Shown piece after piece: positions 13,272 to 25,900 of a DNA stretch of 64,000 nt. The DNA is from Lonicera japonica (lineage: Eukaryota > Streptophyta > Magnoliopsida > Dipsacales > Caprifoliaceae): the NCBI GenBank assembly GCA_021464415.1, contig CM038470.1, forward strand, positions 25,135,601 to 25,199,600. Direction: 5' to 3'. The translations under genes were made by a program, and so were the position numbers. Under the pieces are notes generated by a model. The model was not told the origin of the DNA and ran no database searches. It saw only the letters and a list, made by a program, of their open reading frames with translations. The first letter of the stretch is position 1. Every line of letters starts with the position of its first letter.

Positions 13272-13311
13272 CTCTCTCTCTCTCTAGCTAGCTAGCTAGA
13301 GAGAGAGAGAG
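13272..13311. repeat. Perfect 40-bp palindrome
   Basis: Fourteen bases of (CT) repeat, a central AGCTAGCTAGCT, and fourteen bases of (AG) repeat form a perfect inverted repeat with no spacer; the CT run extends two bases further on the left. It can extrude as a cruciform or arise from expansion of a simple repeat around a TAGC core. Confidence 0.85.
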
Positions 13312-13995
13312 TTATTAGGGTTTGGTGGTTCACATTCTACCTTGGCTTTCAATTGTGTCCATTTTTTTGAGGGGGGGGGGACGCAAAAAGGGAAGTTTCA
13401 AGTGGCTATGTTATTTTTCCAGCCTCGATCTAAATTAAATTTTAAATATTTAATTTTGATCAAAATATATGAGAATCGGTTTGTTTTCTATATAAACGAG
13501 TCAAATCTCTGAATGGATAGTTTTATTATCAGTTTAATTATAATGATCGTTGATATATATACGTTAATTATCTGACAATTTTAATAACCTTATCCATAAT
13601 ATATACATAAGTACTTCATGTATACAACAAAGAATAAGAATAACAGTGGAAGAGATATCAGAAAATAATTAACCAATTTACCTTAACATTTTCCACATAG
13701 AATGAACTTTTAATTATTTTTTGGGCAATTAGTATAAATATAGCAGCAGTACTGCTTTAGGGGTTCATAAATGAATATGTTTGTTTGCAGGCTAATTAAG
13801 TAAGATGACATATATATATATATATGCATGCATCATTGGCCTAGCTTAATTGTGCAACAAATCCATGTGACATTTCATCATTGGTTGCTTCCTTAAAAAC
13901 CCTAGAGCTTAGCTATATCCCACACCTCCACACTCCATGGAGTGCCCTTGACTTCTATACAAGAATATATATATATATATAGAGAGTACATTTTT

Positions 13996-14096
13996 TATAC
14001 GGACCGGACCTTTAGCGACAGTTTTTCGTCGCGAATACATGAGGGATATGTTTTTAGCGACGGAAAATCGTCGCTAAAAGTCCCGGTCCGCTATAT
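13996..14096. mobile_element. Short foldback MITE (about 100 bp)
   Basis: Left arm TATACGGACCGGACCTTTAG and right arm (reverse complement) TATAGCGGACCGGGACTTTT pair almost fully, with further pairing through GCGAC-rich interiors, leaving a short loop near 14042. Flanked by TA repeats. Same family as the elements at 8600 and 14334. Confidence 0.6.
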
Positions 14097-14333
14097 ATAT
14101 ATACTTAATTCACATTTTTACACGCCCGTATAATGTCTACATACATAAAAGAATGTAGACATTATAAAGCTAAGACTCAATTCAACCGCCTTAAACTGCA
14201 TTAAACTTTTGTAATTCTTATTTTAATCCTACAGTATTTTCCAAAAAAAATTGCTACCAACATGAATTGAACTGTCAACTTTTAACAAGTTAACTCCCGT
14301 GTATATGTGATCTAATATATATAGAAATTTTTA

Positions 14334-14473
14334 AATGCGGACCAGTCCGTACAAACTAGACTTTTTGCGACAATTTTTTATTGCTAAAAACATCTCCCTA
14401 ATGTTTTGGTAACGAAAAACAGTCTCTAAAAAGCCTAATTTGTATAGACCTTTCCATACTAGAAATGCACTCT
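14334..14473. mobile_element. Diverged foldback MITE
   Basis: The left arm begins near TGCGGACCAGTCCGTACAAA and contains CTTTTTGCGACAATTTTTTA; the right arm, reverse-complemented, reads similarly (CTTTTTAGAGACTGTTTTTC). It resembles the 13996 element, with more mismatches between arms. Confidence 0.5.
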
Positions 14474-15160
14474 ATATATATACATGCACGGACTATATTT
14501 AGAGAAAATGATTAACTGAAGAAAAGAAATGTCCACTTAGAAGATTAAATAGATAAAAAAAAATTGATAAAATTTTGTGGAGGCTGAGCAACAATTTAAG
14601 ATTTAAGAGTACACGTATATATATCTCGTACAAAAAAAATGATTAAAATATCATCAAGCGCCACTTTAAAACCAAATACAAGAAGAGTACGTATATAGTA
14701 TATAGCCAAATCATAATGAAATGTAGATATACACGATCCACTTTACTTATACTAGTACGTTCGTAGGTACCACGTAAGTTCTTTGTAATCAATCAATGCA
14801 TATTGCCAACTTGAGATACATAGGAATATACTCTGTGTCAGTGTGAAATTTTATTATATCCTCCAAAATTCATATACAAAGATGAGTGGTAAAGTTAGCA
14901 TACCTATTTCAAACGTAAATTATAGCTTAGAAGAAGTATATTATCAGTTATATCATATGATTTCATGGTAATAATTTTCTATGACAATATTTATATATGT
15001 TCTAGCAATTAATAAAGCCAGTCTAAAGTGATGTATGGGACGGGTGACTGAACAATACTTTTATTACAATAAATTTTCGTATAACTCATACAAAAGATCT
15101 AATATTTTAAATTTTGTTAGAATAAATGCTTAAAATCTATCTTTTATACATATAGGGAAA

Positions 15161-15555
15161 ATTTCAAGTAAGGACCTTAACTTAAGGACATTATTTACGA
15201 ACCGGACCATTTGGCACGCTTTCTGATAGAATTTTTGATGAAATTTGGTAGGGATGTTCTTCATCATTTGTTGAACATCTCTACCAAATTTCATCAAAAT
15301 ATTCAATCGGGAAGTGGTTAACTACAAGATTGAAAATTATTGGTACATAAATAGATATATATATATATGTCCAATATTTTTAAATCCTGTAGTTAACCCA
15401 CTTCTTGGTTAAATTTTTTGATGAAATTTTGTGGAGATGTTCTACACATGATGAAGAACATCCCCACCAAATTTCATCAAAAAATTCCATCGGGAAGCGT
15501 GCCAAATGATTCGGTCCGTAAATGTGGTCCTTAAGTTAATGTCCTTACTTGAAAT
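15161..15555. mobile_element. 395-bp long-arm foldback element
   Basis: The sequence begins ATTTCAAGTAAGGACCTTAA and ends with its near-complement (TTAATGTCCTTACTTGAAAT). The arms pair for about 190 bp each, through GAACCGGACCATTTGGCACG on the left and its partner around 15497-15525 on the right, to a loop of TA repeats near 15355-15370. No coding potential. It is a MITE or foldback transposon whose transcript would be a long hairpin. It shares a CCGGACC motif with the smaller elements to its left. Confidence 0.75.
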
Positions 15556-15695
15556 GCGCATATATATATATATATATATATATGAAAAATAAAATCCTTA
15601 TAAATTTTCATAAAAGGTAAGATTTTTTACTTTTTATTTGAACAATGCTATATTGTCCAAAACAATTCTCAAAAGCACTATCTAAAAGAAAGTAT

Positions 15696-15949
15696 AAAAT
15701 GTATCTGATGTCGTGGTGTTCCTGGATGAGCTTGTGTCACTAATGAAGAAGTTCGGAGTTCTTGTGTGCCACCATACTCTTAGACTAGCTAATACTGTTG
15801 TCCACTCCTTGGCCCACCGAGTTTGTAGGGAGGATTCTTTGGAGGTGCATGTTTCAAATTTTCTTTCATGGCTTTTGGATCTGACTTTGGCTGATATCCA
15901 GTCTTAGTAGTGCTTGTTTTGTTTGTGGAGCTTCAAAAAAAAAATGTAT
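15696..15949 (+). pseudogene. 5'-truncated LINE 3' end (RNase H remnant)
   Basis: The frame 15713-15907 encodes the end of the RNase H-like domain found at the C-terminus of plant LINE reverse transcriptases: RLANTVVHSLAHRVCR followed by a WLLDLTLADIQS tail. A short A-run follows at 15935-15944. A 9-bp direct repeat AAAATGTAT flanks the piece (15696-15704 and 15941-15949), fitting target-primed reverse transcription. The element is dead on arrival, with only its last 60 or so codons present. Confidence 0.65.
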
Positions 15950-16920
15950 TTCAATCACAAGTCCACTTTCTATCGCCCGAATTTCAGAGTAAATATATAT
16001 TTTAAATTCATTTGGATTAAGTTTTTTGATATATTTTAATTTTAAACTCTATAGTATTTTTTATTCCAGTTTCCAATGAGATGAAACATACCAGCCCATT
16101 GGTAAAACAGGAGACAGGCAAAGTGGGCACATAATTTTACAAAGGGGACAGCAACGTGTTTATGTAATGATTTTGTTGTTCCACGCTAGCTTTCGGGAAT
16201 TTATTTTTTTCACATTTGTATTTTTGGCCCCCCTTTAGATAAGAATTTAAGTAAAGGCCAAGCAATTTTTTAATTGAGTACTCTCTTTTTTATATAATTA
16301 TAGTTGGGAGTACTGGAATAAACTTGACTTGGGAGTTTAGATATTTAGCTAAGGCTTCTATACCACTTCTTTTGGTTCTAAAAAGATTCTAAAGTGAAAT
16401 ATCAAGAACCACATATATTGGGTTTCCTCCTCCTTTTTTTTTCCTTTTTTTCTTTTCTTTCTTTATTTTTTATCTTTTATAGTTGATTTTAATTTCTCTT
16501 CATTGTTTTTTGTTCCTTGGAGAGAACTATTCTTGTGGGATGTGGTTGTCTCCAAATTTGGATTGTGTTGAAAACATACAAGGGCCTTTTAAGTTGGACC
16601 CGAGCTGGAGCCTAGTCCAGCCTCATATAGTTCCGCCCCTGATTTCTAAGCAAGAATATATATGATATAGTTTTGCATTTTTGCTTATCAAATCTTAGAG
16701 CATTTACAGTGACAGACGGGTAATTAATTAAGGCCGACTTCTTATCTAACAACTAGATGCAGACTACAGTAGGAGGTCAAGAATTAGAACTATTATGTGA
16801 CAATCTCTTATAATGTATGTGTTGAGAATTACATTAATTTACATATAAATTAATGATGTTCAAAATACATATGATGTGTTTTAGGGGGAAATTAAAGTAA
16901 ATAACTAAATTGAAAATTAA
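15950..16920. other. Intergenic, 3' flank of the TL20.3-like gene
   Basis: T-rich spacer with no recognisable gene. The frame at 16483-16665 (+) has no family features. Polyadenylation of the minus-strand TL20.3-like gene is expected here but no unambiguous signal stands out. Confidence 0.5.
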
Positions 16921-19900
16921 TTATTTGGCATCGCAAAGGCCAGTGGCTTCATCACAAAAGCCATTTCTATCAAGCAATTTCTGAGGAGGAGCACTCAACA
17001 AAGGCGAAGAAGGGGAGCCATATGCATTTCTTCTACTATTCCCACACCCCAGGCTTGCTCTTGTGCTCACCCCTGTTGTTGGATTTGTCCCATTTGCATA
17101 CTTACAAAGTGCCTATATAAAAACACATACATCAAAAACTAACAATTACAAGTACTAACAAAAATGAGAATTACAATAAGAAAAAATGGATGTCACATAC
17201 GTACGCGTAAAATGTTTTAGTGCAGAGTTTGATTTTCTATTATTTTTCTGGTATTCCATAGAATAAAATTGTTTAAATAGTGGGTAAGAAATTTTTTCCT
17301 TGAAACTAAGGAAAAGATGGTGACAATTCTACCTAAATTACTCATTATCTTTTTTCACCCTTACAAATATTAGTGGTGTTTTTAATAAATTTTCAATTTT
17401 TATATCAAACATACCGGTAGTTTTCAATTTGATGTTCACGTTTTGAGTTTTTACCGGAGGAATGCATTCTTTTATCGCTCAATGACTCGTATAAATAGAA
17501 ACTACTTGTTATTATAATCCGAAATTTTAATTTTGGAAGGAGAGAGAATGATTTTCGTCACTTTATAAAAGCCGAATTTGATAAAATGAGGGAAGATGTA
17601 CCTGTTTCTGGGGAAGGTCGATAACAGCATCACTAAAGTCAGCACCTTCAATAACAGCGCCCCCAAGATCACTGCGTGTGAGTACCGACCGTGCCAACAC
17701 AGCATTTGTTAAATTAGCATCATTCAGTACCTATATATACAAGCAAAATTATTAAATTTTGGTCAAATTTATTTTGGACGGACTTACAAAATTATCAATA
17801 TTTGTATTTTTTGATGATGGTCTCTTGTATATATATATATATATATAATGATCAATATTCGAAACTCTGTTTAAGATAAAAATGCTTACCATGCGATCCA
17901 TGAGTGTGTCGCTCAAATCCGCACCTGCGAAGTAATAAGAGCAGCATGCATATTTCAGCATTAACACAGGATTTGAAACTTGAAAAGGGACTAACTCAGA
18001 GATTGGGGGTTTGTAACCAAGGGGTAAATTTCTTTTGCATAATTAAAAACGGAGTATGTTACAAGGTTCTACGGATCTAAAGCCTGATTGAATTTTCAAA
18101 GGACTCAAAAGTGGCAGAGATTAGGCTCAAATTTTATTAAGGACTGATTAAACTCGATCAGTTACAGTTTCAACTCCAGCTAAAGACAATGGGCTAGCTC
18201 AGAACCTTTTTTAGTATTTCTAATAAAAATTTCGGTCTTATTTTTTTTACCAGATTTTTCATAAAATAAATCGTAATATGTATGACAAATCAAGTGTCAG
18301 AGGTCTATTCAATGTTCTAAATATTTTTCTTTTATACAAGTGATTGGTACATCCGGATGGTTTGAGGGGAGAAGGGGTGAGAGAAGGCGCGAGAATGAAA
18401 CTTGAACCTGAAACTCAAATCTTTTACCACTTAAGCTAAAGTCTTGGGGTCATTGTCAATTCACTTCCCTAGTGAGACTCTTCACTAACTTTTTTTACAG
18501 CTTTTTCTCGTTTCCTTTATTCGTGTTAGGGACATTTTGAACATGTTTTCATGATTATTTTTATGTCAACCCATTTTTTATACTCATATTTTGGCACTTC
18601 AAATTCAAAATTTTAGATTCACCACTACTGGACGGCTTCTAAAAAATGTTGGAAATCGAGAGATTGTATCATAATTTTTTTTTTCAGAATATTTCAAATA
18701 AAAAATAGTATATCTTGTAAATTAAATTATAGATTATTATTCTATCTCACAAAAAAAATTAAAAAAATATTATTCATTAAAATCAACTTGAGTTTTCAAT
18801 TTAAACCTAGACTAGAAGACCAACAACCAGACGGTGACGTATTGTATAAACTGAATCCAAGCGTAGCCTCCAAGCACTGAACCAACTAACTAGGTTTTAT
18901 GTCTCAATCCACACTCCCACTTGAATTAGGAAAGTAGCCTTTTCCAAATCCAAATCCCTCTTGAATCTTTATTAAAAAAAGAAAATTCCACACAAACTTA
19001 TTATATATATATATATATATATTGCTACAGCGTCTCTCACTCACTGGGTTAAATCCTCTGAAGAATTGGAATCGATTCGTTTGCTGGTATACCTATCTAT
19101 CTATCTCTAACCACAAGATCTCTTCTTTATTATTATTATTATTATTAAAGATTCATAATGGTTATACTGTATATATATATATGCCCTAGTTGAAATTTAT
19201 TCTTACCTATTTTACATGTATGTCAATTTGAGGCATATAGATGTGTACCGGTGATAAAGGTTTATGAATGAATTTAGGAATCTTGATGCAGAGATACTCC
19301 CTCTGTATCAGTAGTCTTAATTTAACCTTCAATCTTTTTTAAGAAAAAAATACTAATTTTAGTAACACAGTTCAGTTGGTATTAGGGATTCCCTTCTGGG
19401 TTAATTAAGAGTTCGTTTCTCATGATAGTATTTTAAAAAGGAAAAAGGGTTTTTTTTTTTCCGGTCCCCGGACACAAATATAAAGGATGTGATGTGATAT
19501 TGCGAGGCGAATATCTCAAGGTGAAAAAGTGATTCTGTTACACCGTATCTGTTAGGTTATCCCAAAGTTATTTGTTTCCAGGGACTACATGCTTTCAAAA
19601 AAGTGTTAGATCATGTTCAAGAAACTCCGAACTCGGGGACTGGATTCTGATTTTCTCAAAAGAAAACACTAATTTTGTTTTAGTTAATTTGTTTCCCATG
19701 TTTGCCAATCAAATGCACCCTGATACAATTTAACTTAGATTCCAATAGTTTTCCAACAACCTAGAGCGTGAAATTGGGACATTAGGGGTTCTTTTAACAC
19801 CCATTACACAAAAAGAGGGAGAAACTATGTTCTCGAGCACATAAATTATTATGCATTTGAATATGTTGTGATTTGAAACGAAGCTATGAATATAATGTGG

Positions 19901-22900
19901 AAGGAATATTAATCCCTGTCTTTGGTATAAGAGGTATATAACATTCTTGGGATCCTAGTTGGTTATTTATGGATGTTGTAAGGATGGTGCTTAAACAGTG
20001 TGTATTCAAATTGTTTGTAGCTCTTATCATTTGCTGTAATGCTTTCAGAGTATGTAACTATTGATTATAAACATTGATTTTACTCAGCAGGTCTAAGTTT
20101 AGAACTTTAGGTGCTGATTTTGCAAACCTGTTTTGTTTTTGTTCATTTGGTTGTAGGGGAGGGGAAAGAATGGTGGGGGTTGGAAATCCCACAAATGCTA
20201 GGGCACGGGTTCAAGTTTGAACCCTAGCGAAATGTGGCAAAATGTCTAGGTGGGTTAGTCTGGTACCAATTTATCTAATTGAGGAAATATTGTTTACAAA
20301 TAGGATCCAGGATCCATAGTAGTCTGTGTTTCTTATAGAATTTTCTTTCTACATTCTGCTATACTTCCTTTTGCCTTTTATTTCCTTTTTATTGCGTTTA
20401 ATTTGGTTTGTTATTTTACTTGCAGGAATTGAATTTTGTTTAAGCTTAAAAGAGATTGACCTAGACATGTCTTCACTTACTGATTGCGATGTGGGAGAAA
20501 ATCTGAAGCGGCAGCTATCAGCAAATACCGAATTTGAAGCTTCTTCTAATGTGCCATTCAAGAATAAACGACCAAAAGTTTTCGCAGTTCGTACATATCC
20601 AGAGCTATTGAAGAAAGTTGCTTCACATATCAATCGACCAACAAACGAATCTTCAGTTTTTGATGGTACAGTTATTAATTCATCATCCAAGAATGATACT
20701 ATTTATGATCCAGAGGATGACTCATTTGAACCTTTTGAAGTTGATGATCATGAGAATCAACAAATTTTAGACAGTACCGATCTTGAAGGACAAATAAATA
20801 TAATGGCAAATGATGAGGCTATGAATTTATTGGACAAGGAGAGTATTGATGAGTTGGAGGGTTGTTCTGAATCTTTTGAAAATGATCTCGAGTCGGGGGA
20901 AAATTGTGATCTTAAAGAGATGAATGATTCATCGGACGATTTGGGATCTGGGAGGCCGAAGGATTCGGATATTGAAGATTCGGGTGACGAAGTATACACT
21001 TCAGGGGATGAAAGCGCAATTTAATTAGAAGTTATCGAATTAGTTTAGTTTAAATGTTTAATAGAGGATTATTTTTATTTAGAGCCGAAAGTGAAGAAAC
21101 ATCCTATAATTATGTTTGATTTATTCGTTTAATTATGTGGTTGGTTAATTACTTAATTGTATGATTATTCGTGGCATTCTCAATGTTCTCATTGTTGTGA
21201 TTTTGTCACGCTAATAGATAATATTCTCATTGTTGTATTAAATGATGAAGAAATTATCTGTAAGACCAAATTTTTTTCATGCAACATTGTTCATTGTAAA
21301 TTCGTGGCAAAATTGTTGTGAATTTGAGAGAGGAAAGAAACATTTGAGATTTCAATGTTAATAAGGAAAACATTGTAAATCAACGATTAGGAATCCTGAT
21401 GAATACTTATTTTGGTGATTTTCCTATTTTACTCCTATTAGTGTATTACTATTAATGTTAAAAAAAAGTATGTTAATACAAAGACTTGAACTCATGACAT
21501 GACATTTAGTAAATTACGAACTACCTTTCCTTTTTTGTTTATTCTTTTTATTCTAACATAAATTTATCAGGCAAGTTTGTGACTAGTATATATAAACTAA
21601 GTTATGAAACTAACTTTTGGTGACTTTCGTATTTTTTGTATTGTGCTCCTATTGTAATTATTGTTGAAAAAAATTAATTGTTTACGTTATGAAACTATTT
21701 TTTGGTGATTTCGTATCATATGTTATTATAGTATTATAGAGGAAGTATTATCTTCTCTCTTATTTTTTGTTATAATAATTGCCATAATAATAACACACTT
21801 AATACTAGAAGAAGTAATACCTTCACTTTTATTAATTGCCCTAATAATCTATATTTATATTATTATTATTATAGTAAATCGATGAAGTGTAATAATTATT
21901 GTAATAAATAATTTTTATTATGAAACTTTTATTTACTTATTTTTTAAACTATTTCATTTTCCATATTTATATCTATACTTCATATAAATTAGTATTAAGG
22001 AAGGAAAAAGAAGAAGTTGCCTTATTTATTGTATTATTTAATGATTCTTTTAATTTTTATTTTTATTTTTATATTTTGAAATCATTTTTTTTAAGCACGA
22101 ATATCATTATTTTGCCAAAATGCATCAATTTACCTGCATTCTTTTGAGCGTTCAATACTCTTATTATTTGGATTAACTGTAACTAGTTTTTTGTATTGTG
22201 CTCCTATTGTCATTAATTAATTTTTAATGCCAAGATTTGAACTTATAGCTTCTTCATTATTAGAAATAATCGTAACCATTGAACTACCGGCTTTCTTAAT
22301 TTTATTTTATTTTTTCTGTTACAACTTATATCTTGCATGTTTAAAAATTAGTCGTGCACACGCACCGCAATTATTTGTGTATAATTTCACGAACAAAAAG
22401 ATATTATTTAATGTCAAAGAATGTAAGATTTTTATAATTGATTTATATAAAAATTGATGTATCTTATAGATTTTTTATTTTTATTTTTTAAATCAAAATT
22501 CCAATACTAATCGCTAGGAAATCTAATCTACCTCTCAATAGTCTGGGAGAGGCAGAAGAGCAGAGCAGAAGGTATTTCTGAATAATTTAGAATAATATTG
22601 CACTTAAAGCATCTTCAATAGTATAATTAAAATAACAAAAATAATCAATCTTAATAATATTGCTTAAATTTATCCTAAAACAATAATATTACTTAAAAAA
22701 TGCACTCAATTGGTATAGTCAAATCCTAACAGTCGGTTAGCCAATAATCAAAACTAAATTTTTCTTAATAATCAAAATAAATACCTATTAATTCTATTGA
22801 TCAAAATAAACGATAAAGATAATCATTTCAAATTTCAATAATCTATCAATTCTTTTCTTTTAAAATTTAAATCTAATTACTTACTTAGCAATCAAAATAA

Positions 22901-25900
22901 TGCCCCGCAATTTTGAATACCAAAAAATAATAAGCATTAAAGAGCATTATTCTATTAGAGATGCTCTTACGCTACGTAAAACTCGAATCCTAAATACTTG
23001 CTATCTTTAAATTAGATGTATAAGATCAAGAGCATAGTAATTTAATTTAATACTACAATATTACGTTCCTTGACCTTAAATTAATAGATTTGTTTTTCTT
23101 TTCTCGTATCTCAATTTAATTGATAGTTTATCCGTGAAAATTTTCCCTTTTTAATAAAACTATTCAAATAAGTTTTTTTTTTTTTTTTTTTGTGAAACAG
23201 TATCGGCCTGTTTAGAAATACTAATTCACGTATTTTTGGTTGGGCAATTATTCTGAAGAAGAATTGAAATCGATTAGTTTTGCTGACATATCTGTTCCAA
23301 AAGATCTCTTCTTTGTACAATTAAAGGTTCGTAAATTCGATGATTTTAACGCCGATATTTGTCTTAAACCCTAGTATAATAAATGTTGCCTACTTCTTTT
23401 TCTTTGTTTAATCTTGATTTGATTATATACATAATGTTAAAGAGATGAATTGCTTATTCAAAAAAGAAAGAAGAAGAAGATGAATTGGGAATTGGGACTT
23501 GGGAGAGAGAATAGTCTAAGTGAGATCGAGATGTGGAAAGAGAATATAGATTAAGGCCTTAAGGGTGCGTTTATTTTTATCTCTCTATGCTGAACTGAGA
23601 TCTGTTCATAGGTAAAGTTGATGTTTGTTTTTTCACGCTGAATGTGATGAAAATACAACATTCAACATTAAGAGACAAGTTTTTTTGTTGAATGTATAAA
23701 AACTTTAATAAAATTTTACTCTACTTATCTTTTTGTTTGTTAATATTAATTTAACGGATAATAGTTTTTGAATCTTGAAAATGTAGAAGGGATGAAGAAT
23801 GCTTTTCTAAAGGTGGATAATGGATTTGGCAAGGTTACAACTTAGTGTTAATATATATTTACAACAACAATAGTAAACTAGTCAAATCACATATATTCAA
23901 CATTCTGGGTCAAAAAAACTCAAACAAACAATATTTATTCATAGGGTTCGTTCAAATAAAAAGAACAAACAAATTTTGAGAGGGATTATTCAGCACTAAA
24001 GGCTATAAAATCAAACTCCGCCTAAATATCGTTGAGCTCTTCCTTTGGGTTTTTTGTGGGTGTATTTGATCTCACCTTTTCTTTTAAAGGAAAATGTTCA
24101 GATTACCTATCTTCCATCTTTAGTGGTGTTTGATTATATGATTGATGTAAAGGAATCAATTTCATTGTTTACTTAATATTTTCCTTTGCAATCGAATCTG
24201 AATACAACAATATTTTCATGTAAAACTATTTCAAATAGTTCAATTGTTTTCCATGTATACTAATCAAACACACCCTGAGAAATTGGAATGTTGGGGGTTT
24301 TAAACCTCACTGTATAAGACTATTAAGAAGATTTATGTTCAAGCTATAAATTATTATCCATTTGGGTTGTTGAGACTTGAAACAGGGCAAGGTATAATAT
24401 TAGTGATGATATGAAAACGAATGGGGAATGTTTTGTTTGGTTATTTTGGTATCCGTTAAGTAGGACCTAAATAAGTCACATTATTCTGTGTAATATATGT
24501 TTGGTGTGGAATTTTCTTTCTTCATTCTTCTATATATCTAGTTTTTTTTTATCACGTTCCGATTTGGCTTGTTTTGATTTTCAGGAATTGAATCTTGGGT
24601 AAGCTGAAAAGAATCAAGACCTAAAATGACTTCACTTACTGATTATGCCAATCCGGAATTTGCTGATTCTAATGTTCCAGTTAAAAATAAAAGACGAAAA
24701 GTGTTTGCAATTCGTACTTTTCCGGAGGCATTTAAGCAAGTTACCACACATATCAATGGACCAATAAATGACAAGAACCATAGTATTTGTTATCAAGAAG
24801 ATGACCCTTTTGAACATGACGATCTTGAATCCCAAAAAAATTTAGTCAGTACCCAAATGCATGTTTTCCCCAACGATTTGGAATCTGAAAAGGTCGGACC
24901 AGAATCCGTTTATAACAGGGAGGAGAGTTTCCACAATCTAGAGTTGCTGGAGGATTTGGATGATGGAAAAATCAATGCCCAATCAGAACTTGAGGGTCAA
25001 AATTTTGTTCTTAAAACTACTTTTCCACAACGGAGGGTGTCTGTAATCCGTGATTTTCCAAAGGCCTTTGATCAATTGTCCAGGAAAATAAATTTGATTG
25101 AAAATGAGGCTATGATGCGTGCTGAGACAGTTCAGAATTTAGACAATAACAAGATTACTGATAATACGGAGGGTGGTTTCGAATCTGTTAAAAACGATCT
25201 CATTTCTCTGGATAACTTTATTCATAAAGAGATGAATAATTTATCGAATGATTTGGGGTTTGAAAGGCCGAAGGCTTTGGATAATGAAGATTCTTGTGAC
25301 CAATTAGACATTTCTGGGGAAAACTGCGGAATTTGTTTACCAGGAAGAAGAGTTTCAGTTATAAGATTCTTCCCTCCGGGATGCGGAAGAAATGCAGCAC
25401 GTATTAGCAAGGAAGATTGCATGAAAATTATTGCAAAAGAACCATTTTTCGAGGCTGAGAGCGATACTAAACAAGCAGAAGTGGAAGCCCGAGGTGAAGA
25501 TATTGAAGGGTTTTGGATAACAGACCAAAATAAAGTTGGGGTGTGCCTGGATACAAGTAATTTTGAGGAACAGGACGTGGATGGGTCAGAACAACCCAGG
25601 GTTATTGTGCAGGCTTTGATGGCTGCACCAAGATGTCCATGGAGACGGAGTAAACGGGCCTCTACATGAAAACTCGAATAGGGTATTTGAAGGAATCACT
25701 CATACAATTACAGGTTAGTCAAATTTCTGTGACCTTAGATATATATAGAAACATATATGTTTGTGCAGTGGACACTATTTACCTAGATCATCTTATGATG
25801 TTGAGTGGTTAAATTTTTTACCTGTGAAATTGGCTTTGTATGCAACAGCTTTTTCAAGATATGCGCCATTGAATGTTGAACCACTGAAATTTGATTCCCT

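Noticed and set aside
20150..20270. SINE-like stretch with GGGTTCAAGTTTGAACCC
   Set aside because: A B-box-like word is present but no A box at proper spacing and no defined ends.
20326..20466. In-frame upstream extension of SUVH-like copy 1 coding a hydrophobic, membrane-like leader
   Set aside because: The stretch is the T-rich end of an intron: a CAG acceptor stands at 20423-20425, copy 2 has a homologous intron end, and its protein starts at the ATG equivalent to 20467.
21920..22457. 75-codon plus-strand frames at 21920 and 22227
   Set aside because: Composed of F, Y, I, L and K from very AT-rich DNA; no conserved feature.
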